DNA of 64,000 nucleotides. It comes from Anaerolineaceae bacterium. Its GTDB lineage: Bacteria > Chloroflexota > Anaerolineae > Promineifilales > Promineifilaceae. Location of the stretch: positions 1-64,000 of the forward strand of contig PABI01000179.1 of NCBI GenBank assembly GCA_002699125.1. Direction: 5' to 3'. Numbering within the stretch: position 1 is the stretch's first letter; each line of letters begins with the position of its first letter. The translations under genes and the position numbers were made by a program. A model generated the notes under the pieces. That model searched no databases. It was given only the letters and a program-made list of their open reading frames with translations, and was not told the origin of the DNA. This document shows, piece after piece, positions 24,170-32,407 of the stretch.

Positions 24170-25695
24170 TTGAGCGCATCTGGCAGCACGATCATACCGT
24201 CTGGCACCCCGAACCAACCGAAATTATCAACCGCCTGGGTTGGCTGCATACCCCCAAGGATATGGCAGCCGAGGTGGAACGCATCAATCAGTTTGTGGCT
24301 GACGTGCAGGCCGCCGGCTTCACGGAAGTGATGCTGCTGGGGATGGGTGGTTCCAGCCTGGCCCCGGAACTGTTTGCCAAAACATTCGCCGACAACAACA
24401 AGGGGCTCCAGCTGCGCGTTTTAGACAGCACGGATGCAACGGCCGTACAAACCTACGCCCAAACGGCCGATCTGGCCCACACTCTGTTTATTGTCTCCAC
24501 CAAATCAGGCAACACCGTCGAAACCCTCTCTTTCTTCAAATTTTTCTACAACCGCGTCGCCAGGCTGGTTGGCCCGGACAAAGTGGGCAGCCACTTTGTG
24601 GCCATCACCGATCCCGGCAGCGGTCTGGTGAAAACGGCGCAAAAGTACAACTTCCGCGAGACGTTTGAAAACGATCCCAACATTGGCGGGCGCTACTCCG
24701 TTATCTCCTTCTTTGGGCTGGTGCCCGCGGCGCAGGTGGGAGTCGATGTGGCCCAACTGCTGCAGCGCGCCCAGGCGGCTACCCAATCCCCCGTTTCGCT
24801 CCGCCTGGGGGCCATTTTGGGCACGCTGGCCCAGGCTGGCCGCGACAAAGTGACGCTGATCGCTTCCGAGCCAATCGTCAGCTTTGGCGACTGGGTAGAG
24901 CAGCTCATCGCTGAAAGTACGGGCAAAAACGGTGAGGGCATTTTGCCGGTGGTGGGTGAACCGGTGCTGGAACCGTCCGGCTATGGCAACGATAGACTGT
25001 TTGTTTATTTACGTTTGGATGATGTGTACGATACGACCGTTGCCCAACTAGAACAGGCAGGCCAGCCAGTGGTCCGCTTTGAGCTGCGCGACCGGTACGA
25101 TTTAGGCGCGCAATTCTTCATTTGGGAACTGGCAACGGCCGTTGCCGGGCATATTATCGGCATCCAGCCATTTGACCAGCCCAACGTGGAATCGGCCAAA
25201 AAGCTGGCACGTAAAATGACAGACGCCTACCAGGAGAGCGGCAAGCTGCCCCAACTGGATAGCACCGCGCCTACCGCAGCAAATCTGAACAATTTTGTGG
25301 CCAAAGCCAAACCAGGCGATTACATCGCCATTCACGCCTACGTCCCCCCCACCCCCAAGACCGACGCCCTGCTGCAAAAACTGCGCACGCAACTGTTGGA
25401 AAAGACGCAGTGCGCCACCACTGTCGGTTACGGACCCCGCTTTTTGCACTCGACCGGGCAGCTGCACAAAGGAGACGCGGGCAATGGCCTCTTCATCCAG
25501 TTCACCTCTGAGCCGAAAACGGACGTTGCCATCCCCGACACAGCCGGGGAAGACGGCAGCAGCATGACCTTTGGCGTGCTAAAAATTGCCCAGGCGCTAG
25601 GCGATGCCCAGGCATTGCTGGACGAAAACCGCCGGCTCATTCGCTTTGAGCTGGGCACGGATGTGGAAGGCAAGCTGCAAGCATTACTGGACTAA
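24163..25695 (+). CDS. pgi: Glucose-6-phosphate isomerase (C-terminal part of the fusion)
   Basis: Pgi interconverts glucose-6-phosphate and fructose-6-phosphate. The frame is open from the A9 run, beginning NLIERIWQHDHTVW, to 25695 (about 510 residues). It shows the SIS-fold signatures GMGGSSLAPELF, STKSGNTVETLSF and the C-terminal GPRFLHSTGQLHKGD. There is no good ribosome site before the first internal ATG (24262), and the sequence upstream of that ATG is clearly conserved linker, so independent initiation looks unlikely. I infer that it is made as a fusion with transaldolase through correct assembly or slippage. zwf follows 47 nt later. Confidence 0.88.
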   Translation, partial: NLIERIWQHDHTVWHPEPTEIINRLGWLHTPKDMAAEVERINQFVADVQAAGFTEVMLLGMGGSSLAPELFAKTFADNNKGLQLRVLDSTDATAVQTYAQTADLAHTLFIVSTKSGNTVETLSFFKFFYNRVARLVGPDKVGSHFVAITDPGSGLVKTAQKYNFRETFENDPNIGGRYSVISFFGLVPAAQVGVDVAQLLQRAQAATQSPVSLRLGAILGTLAQAGRDKVTLIASEPIVSFGDWVEQLIAESTGKNGEGILPVVGEPVLEPSGYGNDRLFVYLRLDDVYDTTVAQLEQAGQPVVRFELRDRYDLGAQFFIWELATAVAGHIIGIQPFDQPNVESAKKLARKMTDAYQESGKLPQLDSTAPTAANLNNFVAKAKPGDYIAIHAYVPPTPKTDALLQKLRTQLLEKTQCATTVGYGPRFLHSTGQLHKGDAGNGLFIQFTSEPKTDVAIPDTAGEDGSSMTFGVLKIAQALGDAQALLDENRRLIRFELGTDVEGKLQALLD

Positions 25696-25701
25696 CGATA
25701 C

Positions 25702-25729
25702 GTAGGTCAATTTTGCAAAATTGACCTAC
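25702..25729. terminator. Hairpin of GGTCAATTTT family between pgi and zwf
   Basis: GTAGGTCAATTTT (25702-25714) and AAAATTGACCTAC (25717-25729) form a 13-bp stem with a 2-nt loop. There is no long T-run, so read-through to zwf is likely. Related to 11906-11927. Confidence 0.65.
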
Positions 25730-25742
25730 TTGAAGGAAATTT

Positions 25743-27203
25743 ATGTCTGATACCAAACCGACCACCTTTATCATCTTCGGCGCGTCTGGGGATTTAACCC
25801 GGCGCAAGCTAATCCCGGCCTTGTTCAACTCTTACCGCAAGGATCGGCTGCCGGAACAGTTCAACATCGTGGGCTTTGCCCGACGGCCGTGGGACGACGA
25901 AAAACTGCGCCAAGTTCTGCAAGAGGGGATGCAAGAGTTGGCACCAGAGGAATATGTGGCCGACCAATGGGACTCCTTTGCCCAGAAGATTAGCTACGTG
26001 AAAGGCGATCTCACTACACAAGAGGATTACGAGTCGCTGCGCCAGCACCTGTTGAAAATTGAAGCAGGCCCCGGAAATCGGCTTTACTACCTGGCCACCT
26101 CGCCCAGCTTTTTTGTCACGATTGTAGAAAGCCTGGGGAAAGCCAACATGGTAGCCGAAAAAGATGGCTGGCGGCGTGTGGTGGTGGAAAAACCGTTTGG
26201 CCATGATTTGGCGTCGGCAAAATCCTTAAATAACGCCATTCAAGCGGTGTTTGCCGAAGAGCAAATTTATCGGATTGATCATTATTTGGGTAAAGAGACG
26301 GCGCAAAATATTTTGTACTTCCGCTTTGCCAATACCATCTTTGAGCCGGTGTGGAATCGCAATTATGTGGACAACGTGCAAATTACGGTGACAGAAAGCG
26401 TGGATGTGGGCCATCGGGCCGGCTACTACGACGATGCGGGCGTCGTACGCGATATGTTCCAAAACCATTTGATGCAGCTGCTGTCATTAGTCGCAATGGA
26501 ACCACCGGCCTCATTTGAAGCCGATGCTGTGCGCAATGAGAAGGCAAAATTGTTTCATGCGATACGGCCGTTAGACCTCGATCAAACCGTTCGGGGCCAG
26601 TACAAAGGCTATTTACAAGCTGAGGGCGTTGCCGAAGGCTCGCAAACGCCTACCTATGCCGCCATGTCTCTGTTCATCGACAACTGGCGCTGGCAAGGTG
26701 TACCGTTCTACATGCGCTCCGGCAAAGCGCTTGCGATCAAAAACACGGAAATCATTGTAGAATTTAAGCAGCCACCCCACCTGATGTTTGAAGGCATCCA
26801 GGATGAGGATTTTTCGTCCAACATCCTGTCAATGTGTATTCAACCGGACGAAGGGATTCATTTGAAGTTTGAAGCCAAAACGCCTGATTCGCACAAAACC
26901 CAGCCGGTGGATATGGAGTTTCATTATCGCTCATCGTTTAAGGGGAACAGCCTGCCTGATGCGTATGAACGGCTGCTGCTGGATGCCGTCAAGGGTGATG
27001 CCTCGCTCTTTACCAGGGCCGACAGCATTGAGGCGGCCTGGGCATTGATGGACCCGGTCATCAACTGCTGGGAAGAAGATAAAACTGCCCCACCGATGAT
27101 CACCTATCCGCGCGGCAGTTGGGGACCAACCGAAGCAGATGAACTGCTGGCCCGCACCGGGCGCGTCTGGCGACACGCGTGCAGCCACCCCGAAGAGGGT
27201 TAG
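25743..27203 (+). CDS. zwf: Glucose-6-phosphate 1-dehydrogenase
   Basis: Zwf oxidises glucose-6-phosphate to 6-phosphogluconolactone with NAD(P)+, the first step of the oxidative pentose phosphate pathway. The 486-residue protein has the dinucleotide motif GASGDLTRRKL (13-23), the active-site signature RIDHYLGKE (177-185) and the EKPFGHD substrate motif. Length matches bacterial Zwf (about 490). AAGGAA precedes the ATG. It is downstream of tal-pgi in the same direction with a 47-nt gap, giving a compact sugar-phosphate cluster; 6-phosphogluconolactonase and gnd are not in the window. Confidence 0.95.
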   Translation: MSDTKPTTFIIFGASGDLTRRKLIPALFNSYRKDRLPEQFNIVGFARRPWDDEKLRQVLQEGMQELAPEEYVADQWDSFAQKISYVKGDLTTQEDYESLRQHLLKIEAGPGNRLYYLATSPSFFVTIVESLGKANMVAEKDGWRRVVVEKPFGHDLASAKSLNNAIQAVFAEEQIYRIDHYLGKETAQNILYFRFANTIFEPVWNRNYVDNVQITVTESVDVGHRAGYYDDAGVVRDMFQNHLMQLLSLVAMEPPASFEADAVRNEKAKLFHAIRPLDLDQTVRGQYKGYLQAEGVAEGSQTPTYAAMSLFIDNWRWQGVPFYMRSGKALAIKNTEIIVEFKQPPHLMFEGIQDEDFSSNILSMCIQPDEGIHLKFEAKTPDSHKTQPVDMEFHYRSSFKGNSLPDAYERLLLDAVKGDASLFTRADSIEAAWALMDPVINCWEEDKTAPPMITYPRGSWGPTEADELLARTGRVWRHACSHPEEG

Positions 27204-27223
27204 CGTGACCATTTCAGGTTCGT

Positions 27224-27257
27224 GATGCGTGAAACTTGATTAATTTGCTCACGCATC
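27224..27257. repeat. Inverted repeat GATGCGTGA/TCACGCATC family
   Basis: GATGCGTGA (27224-27232) and TCACGCATC (27249-27257) form a perfect 9-bp stem between zwf and the convergent DUF3267 gene. Longer relatives are at 50954 and 56878. Confidence 0.75.
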
Positions 27258-27920
27258 CCGCGTCTTTTTGTAGGCAGCTACGGCCGTTCCCTCATCGCGC
27301 AGCAAAATGTCGGCCGGCTGTCCCAAAGCCCAAATCACCACGATAAAATCGCCAATGGCGCCGGCGGCGTTGACGGTGAGCGCCAGCACCAGGTGGGAGG
27401 TCGTGACCACGCTTACCCAGGGCATGGCTAGGAATCCGGCCAGCGTCAGCAGCAGCACGGGAGCCAGGCCGATCAGCACAAACTGGCGGCGCGTGAAGTA
27501 CCAATTTGGGGCAGCGGCGTAAGCATAGAGCAGATTAAAGCCGATTTGCGGCCGTTCCCGGCTAAACAACCAAAACAAGAGCGCATGGCACAACTCATGC
27601 AGCAACACCACCAGCCCAATAATGATCAAAACGGTGGAAATGCGCATCGCGCTAAAAAAGATTTGCAGCTGCAGCAAGAATAACTGTGGTGTCAGCAGTG
27701 CGGCCATCCCCCAGAACAGCCAGCCAAACACAAACAGCAGCAAAACGCCGGTCACGTTCATGCCGATGATCAGGTTGCGGTTGGTTAAATCAAGTGAGTG
27801 AAATCGAGTGAAGTTGGCGGGAAGCGTTTTGGTGGCCTGGAGACGGCCGTTTTTCGGCACAGATTGTGGTTCGGGCGAAGCAGAATCGGCAGGACTGGGC
27901 AAATCAGTCAAGATGCACAA
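27249..27920 (-). CDS. DUF3267 family putative membrane zinc protein
   Basis: The product has two or more transmembrane helices in its N-terminal half, then VVLLHELCHALLF with a HExxH motif, and the Pro/Tyr-rich YAYAAAPNWYFTRRQF region with GLAPVLLL, the layout of DUF3267 (site-2-protease-like membrane proteins). Another two helices follow. About 50 polar residues precede the first helix. The annotated start (TTG 27920) overlaps the end of the response regulator gene by 17 nt; a start at the internal ATG (27761) would keep the conserved core. Proteolytic function is inferred only from the HExxH motif. Confidence 0.75.
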   Translation of the reverse strand: MCILTDLPSPADSASPEPQSVPKNGRLQATKTLPANFTRFHSLDLTNRNLIIGMNVTGVLLLFVFGWLFWGMAALLTPQLFLLQLQIFFSAMRISTVLIIIGLVVLLHELCHALLFWLFSRERPQIGFNLLYAYAAAPNWYFTRRQFVLIGLAPVLLLTLAGFLAMPWVSVVTTSHLVLALTVNAAGAIGDFIVVIWALGQPADILLRDEGTAVAAYKKTRDA

Positions 27921-28539
27921 TCCCCCGGCGCAGTGCTTCGGTCACCGCCTGGGTGCGGTCGTTTACGCCCAGCTTGCCCAGCAGATTGTTCACATGCGCC
28001 TTCACCGTGCCTTCGGTGATGACCAGCGCCTGGCCAATTTCCCGATTACTTTTGCCGGCTACGATTTGCTCCAGCACGGCCAGCTCCCGCTCCGTGAGGG
28101 ATGGTCCGGTAATGCGCTCCGCCAGCTTACCGGCCACCGCCGGCGGAATGCGCCGCTGTCCGGCATGGACCGCCCGAATCGTTTCCAGCAGCTCCTCGCG
28201 CGGCGTGTCTTTGAGCAAATAGGCCATCGCCCCGGCCTGCAAGCCGCGATAAATATCTTCATCGCCGTCGTAGGTGGTGAGGATGATGATGCGCGCTTCG
28301 GGGAACTGCTCGCGGATAGTGACGATGGCGGCCACGCCACCCATCTGCGGCATGCGCAAATCCATCAGGGTCACGTCCGGTCGATGTTCCTGGTAGAACT
28401 GAACGGCCGTACGGCCGTCTGCCACCTCGCCAATCACTTCCATGTCGGCGCGACGATTGAGCATAGCCGCCAACCCCTCGCGCACCACAGGATGATCATC
28501 CGCCAGCAAAACCCGTATTGTTTTTTCGGAACCACTCAT
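27904..28539 (-). CDS. NarL/FixJ-type response regulator, orphan
   Basis: The 211-residue protein has a receiver domain (Asp14-Asp15, phosphoacceptor Asp60 in LMDLRMPQM, Lys110 in AYLLKDTP) and a LuxR-type HTH at about 150-205 (SNREIGQALVITEGTVKAHVNNL). It is close in design to the regulator at 8918-9571. No kinase is adjacent. The DUF3267 gene overlaps its 3' end, so the two are likely co-transcribed. A doublet of the ACGGCCGT octamer lies inside (28403-28418). Confidence 0.92.
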   Translation of the reverse strand: MSGSEKTIRVLLADDHPVVREGLAAMLNRRADMEVIGEVADGRTAVQFYQEHRPDVTLMDLRMPQMGGVAAIVTIREQFPEARIIILTTYDGDEDIYRGLQAGAMAYLLKDTPREELLETIRAVHAGQRRIPPAVAGKLAERITGPSLTERELAVLEQIVAGKSNREIGQALVITEGTVKAHVNNLLGKLGVNDRTQAVTEALRRGIVHLD

Positions 28540-28570
28540 GGTGGGGGATTATACATCACGTAACTGCTAA

Positions 28571-28601
28571 GGTGCGACGCACTTTTGAAGTGCGTCGCAC
28601 C
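28571..28601. repeat. 14-bp perfect hairpin GGTGCGACGCACTT
   Basis: GGTGCGACGCACTT (28571-28584) pairs with AAGTGCGTCGCACC (28588-28601), loop TTG, between two minus-strand genes. No T-run. Confidence 0.85.
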
Positions 28602-28609
28602 TGCGGGAT

Positions 28610-30097
28610 TTATGGCCGTACCGTTAGCGGCAAAAAAGTCTCGTGAATCTCATCCCACAGATGCACCATCACCGGCAAATTGGCGCTGCCCAGCACGCCG
28701 TTGGAACTGGTTTCTATTTGCAGCGTGCCTGTGTAGCTGCCGGTTGGCTGGCCATCGAGGGAAAACTGGAGGGGAACGGCCGTTTCTGCATCAGGCTCCA
28801 GCGTGCCGGTTAGCGAGGCAGATGTGCTGAGTAACAGCGGCGGAGTAATCTGGAGGGTCATCGTATAAGCTAGCGGAGCCGTGCCGCTATTTTTGAGCGT
28901 TACCGTGACGGTTTCGTCGATGGGCTGCTGGGTGGGCGTGTAAACGGCCGTTACTGCTCCCGACATTACAGACAGTTCACCCAAACCGGCACCTTCCACT
29001 TTGGGCATCGCTGCCAGCGCCGACTCAGCCGGACGGTTCACCACGCCATAAAACCGCATCTGTTCGCACTCGTCGGTAATCCACGGGGCCACGTTAAAGT
29101 TCAGGTTAAAGATAAACATGCCGCCCATCCAAGGGTAATGGGTTGTGGCATATTCATAAGCCCCCACCAGATTGTCCGCCTGCTTTTGCTCGCTCACAAT
29201 TTGCCAGGCGCGGCCGGACCAGCTTCCCGTGGACAAACAATGGTCTGGTGGCCGGGTAATCCAGCCAAATTCGGTGGCAAAAATTTGTTTGTCCCCCAGT
29301 CCGTTGGCTTGCAAAATGTTGTAAATCTTTTCTACGCCGCGAAAGCAAAAGCCATTAACGCAATTTTGCGTGGGGTCAGCGGAGGGCACGTCTGGCACGG
29401 CATCAAAATCGGCGCTGTAACCGTAGGGATGATAGCCAAACACATCGAAGCATGGCCCACCGTTGATGCTTTGCATGGCGTCCAGCATCTCTTGCATGAA
29501 GATGCGCTCATCCTGAAACAGGCCGTTGTGCCCGGCGTGGCCGTTCCACGTTTCCGGCACGCGCCCGGTGGGGGCCAGCCCGGCCGACACGACCAGGGCA
29601 GCAGGATCGGCGGTTTTGATACGGCCGTACGCCTCACACAGCAGCGTGGCATAATCGGCGGCATCGGGCGGTACGTTACTGCTGCCGTAGCCCCAACCGT
29701 AGGTGGCATCCAGGTTGGGCTCATTGCCAATTTCGTACGCATCCACAAACCCTTTTTGCGACTGGGCCAGGCTCTGGATGGTATTGCCAAAGCCGTTCAC
29801 ATCGCTCATGTGGCTGGCGTTGGCGTCCACCCGCAGCAGCACCTTCAGCGGCAGGCGGCTGCCGGGACCATTAAACACTTTGATCCAGTTAAAGCCCAAG
29901 TCGTTCAGCCTGGTGATGTCCCATTCAGCCACGTTGGCTCCGTAGGCGAAGGGGTAGACGGCCGTATCCGCCGCCGCGGTCACCGTGGCTGATTGTCTTA
30001 AATTGTGCAGCAGCAAAAAGGATAAAATAAACGCGAGGACCAAACCAAACCAACGTTTGCCCCGCCTTTGGCAATTATTCGTGTGTTTACTTTCCAT
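28610..30097 (-). CDS. Secreted clan-A glycoside hydrolase-like protein with C-terminal Ig-like domain
   Basis: The 495-residue protein has a basic N-terminus and a hydrophobic signal or anchor at about 15-33. A TIM-barrel domain (about 50-345) carries YEIGNEPNLD with the likely acid/base Glu126 and IFATEFGWITRP with the likely nucleophile Glu276, the NEP/EFG pattern of clan GH-A (GH5/GH39/GH53-like). A beta-sandwich of about 110 residues with Thr/Ser-rich strands follows. It ends ETFLPLTVRP, resembling the FLPL/YLPL tails I recall from secreted Chloroflexota proteins. Polysaccharide or glycoside degradation outside the cell is inferred; the exact family is not. ATG 30097 is preferred over an upstream TTG. 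Confidence 0.75.
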   Translation of the reverse strand: MESKHTNNCQRRGKRWFGLVLAFILSFLLLHNLRQSATVTAAADTAVYPFAYGANVAEWDITRLNDLGFNWIKVFNGPGSRLPLKVLLRVDANASHMSDVNGFGNTIQSLAQSQKGFVDAYEIGNEPNLDATYGWGYGSSNVPPDAADYATLLCEAYGRIKTADPAALVVSAGLAPTGRVPETWNGHAGHNGLFQDERIFMQEMLDAMQSINGGPCFDVFGYHPYGYSADFDAVPDVPSADPTQNCVNGFCFRGVEKIYNILQANGLGDKQIFATEFGWITRPPDHCLSTGSWSGRAWQIVSEQKQADNLVGAYEYATTHYPWMGGMFIFNLNFNVAPWITDECEQMRFYGVVNRPAESALAAMPKVEGAGLGELSVMSGAVTAVYTPTQQPIDETVTVTLKNSGTAPLAYTMTLQITPPLLLSTSASLTGTLEPDAETAVPLQFSLDGQPTGSYTGTLQIETSSNGVLGSANLPVMVHLWDEIHETFLPLTVRP

Positions 30098-30156
30098 GCC
30101 CAGGATGATAGGCAACGGTGGCGAAAACTGCCGTAAGAAACGAGTAAATTCAGCCG

Positions 30157-31125
30157 TTAATGCGTGTAAAGATTAATAATCTGCTCAGCATAGTCTAAAA
30201 CACTTCTTTGCAAGGCACGCGGTTCCAACACTTCGACTCCTCGCCCAAAGCTCAGAATACGATCTCTGGCATCTTCAAATGAGGCAAAAGATAGCTCCAA
30301 CCGGATCCAGCCCTCTTCATCTGGTGGTCCAGCCTGAGCTATTTTTTCGTGCATCTGGTGGCCAAAACGACGGGGCAGTTCAGGAATAAAGCCGGGGGCT
30401 ACGCGCACAACGGCCGTAAAACGAACCCGCAAAGATTCATATTCACGGCACCAATCATTCCAAAACCGGGCCAGCTCAAAAGTGGCCGGATGCGCAAACG
30501 ATTCATCGGTCACCTGCACATCCAGTAAATTAGCCACGCGATGCACGTGGACAGTCTCGTTTCGGGCACATACCAGGTACCAGACACCGGCTTTGGCTAC
30601 AAGCCCGTAGGGTGCCACCAATCGTTCTAGCTGAATGCCAACGGCCGTACGGTAAACAATGTGAAGCATCCGATCCTGCCACAAAGCGTCATGAATCGTC
30701 GGCAAATGAGGCAGGTGTTCCTCCCCCTGGTGCCACCAGGCAGAGTCAAGATGAAACCGCTGCCGCACCTTCGCCTCATCGCGCCGCTGGCTATCTGGCA
30801 GCGCGGCGGACAATTTGAGCAGCGCGGCGCGCAGCTCCTGACTGACCCCCAACTCAGCCAGCGGCGCGGGGATGCTCAGCATAAACAGGGCACGCACTTC
30901 CCCCTCGGTTAAGCCGGTGAGGTTAGTGCGATAGCTGTTCAGCAGCGCGTAACCTCCCTCGGGGCCAGGCTCGCCGTAAATGGGAACACCGGCTACGCTC
31001 AGCGCATCAATGTCCCGGTAAATGGTCCGTTCGGAGACTTCTAGCTCTTTAGCCAGTTCTTGAGCCGTCATTTGTCCCCGGCTCTGCAAGAGCATCAGCA
31101 ACGAAAGTAAGCGGTCCGCGCGCAT
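30157..31125 (-). CDS. WYL-domain transcriptional regulator (YafY-like)
   Basis: The 322-residue protein has an N-terminal DeoR-type winged HTH (RLLSLLMLLQSRGQMTAQELAKELEVSERTIYRDIDALSVAGVPI), a WYL domain at about 140-215 (GVWYLVCARNETVHVHRV) and a WCX C-terminal extension. WYL proteins sense small ligands or nucleic acid and usually repress nearby genes. A GyrI-like gene is transcribed divergently, and a perfect 8-bp inverted repeat sits between the two starts, so that is the likely target. AGGAG precedes the ATG. Confidence 0.92.
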   Translation of the reverse strand: MRADRLLSLLMLLQSRGQMTAQELAKELEVSERTIYRDIDALSVAGVPIYGEPGPEGGYALLNSYRTNLTGLTEGEVRALFMLSIPAPLAELGVSQELRAALLKLSAALPDSQRRDEAKVRQRFHLDSAWWHQGEEHLPHLPTIHDALWQDRMLHIVYRTAVGIQLERLVAPYGLVAKAGVWYLVCARNETVHVHRVANLLDVQVTDESFAHPATFELARFWNDWCREYESLRVRFTAVVRVAPGFIPELPRRFGHQMHEKIAQAGPPDEEGWIRLELSFASFEDARDRILSFGRGVEVLEPRALQRSVLDYAEQIINLYTH

Positions 31126-31169
31126 CGTAACACTCCTGAAATCATCGTTTTCACCATTATGCCATAGAA

Positions 31170-31190
31170 CCCTGACAGGAGGTGTCAGGG
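31170..31190. promoter_or_regulatory. Putative operator of the WYL regulator
   Basis: CCCTGACA (31170-31177) and TGTCAGGG (31183-31190) form a perfect dyad with 5-bp spacing in the divergent gap between the WYL and GyrI-like genes. A CATAAT -10-like element for the WYL gene lies at 31161-31156. The TGACA-n5-TGTCA form is what I would expect for YafY-like regulators. Confidence 0.65.
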
Positions 31191-31264
31191 ATGTCGTGGT
31201 ATTGTGAACTCATTAACAAACAAAGTATGGTGCACCACCTAGCCGGAAAAAAGGAGCTAATGAA

Positions 31265-31738
31265 ATGAGCAAAAATGATGTGCGTATTGTAGAACTGGAA
31301 CAGATGCGAATGGCCAGCGTGTGGGGCTTTGGCACAAGCCCCGAAAATGAAGCCTGGAAAAAGCTTGAAGCCTGGGCAAAACCTAAGGGCCTCTATGCCG
31401 ATTTTGAGAATCACCCCATCTTCGGCTTCAATAACCCGAATCCTTCGGCGGGTAGTCCGAATTATGGCTATGAACTGTGGCTAAAGGTTGACGCTGACAC
31501 AATGCCAGAGGGAGAAGTTAGAATCCTGGGTTTTGCCGGTGGGCTTTACGCGGTAAAACGTTGTGAAGTACCGCAGGGACAGTTTGAACTGATTGGCGAG
31601 AAATGGAAGGAGTTAGTTACTTGGCTGGAAGACAGCAAATACAAGCACGGCACACATCAATGGCTGGAGAAGAGCGTAGAAAACGATTCGCCCCAGCTTG
31701 AGTTTGTCCTGGACCTGTATCTGCCCATTGCGGAATAG
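31265..31738 (+). CDS. GyrI-like small-molecule-binding domain protein
   Basis: The 157-residue protein has the effector-binding fold shared by GyrI/SbmC, the Rob C-terminus and BmrR: an opening RIVELEQMRMASVWGFG strand, YGYELWLKV in the middle, and an ending EFVLDLYLPIAE typical of the family (xYxPI). Stand-alone members bind or hydrolyse hydrophobic toxins. It has no DNA-binding domain. It is divergent from the WYL regulator, which probably controls it. AAAGGAG precedes the start. It has no ACGGCCGT. Confidence 0.85.
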   Translation: MSKNDVRIVELEQMRMASVWGFGTSPENEAWKKLEAWAKPKGLYADFENHPIFGFNNPNPSAGSPNYGYELWLKVDADTMPEGEVRILGFAGGLYAVKRCEVPQGQFELIGEKWKELVTWLEDSKYKHGTHQWLEKSVENDSPQLEFVLDLYLPIAE

Positions 31739-31750
31739 AAAATCAAAGAA

Positions 31751-31783
31751 AAAATCGCCTGGCTTAATTGGCCAGGCGATTTT
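31751..31783. terminator. Bidirectional terminator between convergent genes
   Basis: AAAATCGCCTGGC (31751-31763) pairs with GCCAGGCGATTTT (31771-31783). A- and T-runs on the two sides let it end both the GyrI-like gene and the minus-strand membrane protein gene, whose stop codon lies in the loop. Confidence 0.85.
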
Positions 31784-32270
31784 GATAAATTCGTACGGCC
31801 GTACCCAACAAAACTGCCACAATGATGCTGGTCACACCGATGAGAACAGCAAAAACCGTAAAGATACCGTCTACTTGCTCTTGGGCCACAATGGAGTTGG
31901 TGTCATTGTCCACCGCGAGTGAATCGGCTTCAGCTGGCTCTTCCTGCGTGAAGGCAACCTCATTCAGGTCATCAAGCCCTTCTTCAATCTGGTTCAACCG
32001 CTCATCCACATCGTCTAGGGCTTCTGTTACTTCTTCTAAACTCTCCGGATCAATGGTTGTGGGACTTTCGGCCAAATCTCGCTGGATATCTTCCGTGATG
32101 GCTTCCAGGTCTTCAAGGTTAACCTGCACATCATCGCTGATATCAGCAATTTGCTGCTGGAGCCAAAGCTGGCGCACGACCAGAGCAGCCAGGAGCAACA
32201 CAACCAAAATGAAGACGGTTAGTGCCGTAACAACCAGTTGATTGAGAATTTTGTCTAATTCAGATTTCAT
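31764..32270 (-). CDS. Hypothetical two-helix membrane protein with coiled coil
   Basis: The 168-residue protein has a transmembrane helix at about 9-33 and another at about 138-160, with a long acidic segment between them (heptad-like, LEDLEAITEDIQRDL to VDERLNQIEEGLDDLNEV) that should form a coiled coil on the outside. No family recognised. ATG 32270 precedes MKSELDK, a sensible N-terminus; the longer in-frame extension runs into the terminator of the upstream gene and is rejected. It lies downstream of another small membrane protein gene but behind a terminator, so it probably has its own promoter. Confidence 0.65.
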   Translation of the reverse strand: MKSELDKILNQLVVTALTVFILVVLLLAALVVRQLWLQQQIADISDDVQVNLEDLEAITEDIQRDLAESPTTIDPESLEEVTEALDDVDERLNQIEEGLDDLNEVAFTQEEPAEADSLAVDNDTNSIVAQEQVDGIFTVFAVLIGVTSIIVAVLLGTAVRIYQNRLAN

Positions 32271-32346
32271 CCTATTTTCCAAAATCAGGCAAATTTCCTT
32301 AGACCATACCAGTATAGCTCGCCTCAAGTTATTGCCCATAAAAAAC

Positions 32347-32369
32347 AGGCCGACAGCTTTTGTCGGCCT
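32347..32369 (-). terminator. Intrinsic terminator
   Basis: AGGCCGACA (32347-32355) and TGTCGGCCT (32361-32369) form a 9-bp stem. On the minus strand it is followed by GTTTTT. It ends the 32408-32950 gene. Confidence 0.8.
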
Positions 32370-32407
32370 GAGCATAGGATTACATTCTAGCGAGCGGCAA
32401 TCACGGT

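Noticed and set aside
27808-28563. 251-codon plus-strand frame opposite the response regulator
   Set aside because: The minus-strand receiver-HTH protein is unmistakable; this is its antisense shadow.
29138-29992. 284-codon plus-strand frame opposite the glycosidase
   Set aside because: No motifs; the minus strand encodes a coherent GH-A fold with signal and catalytic residues.
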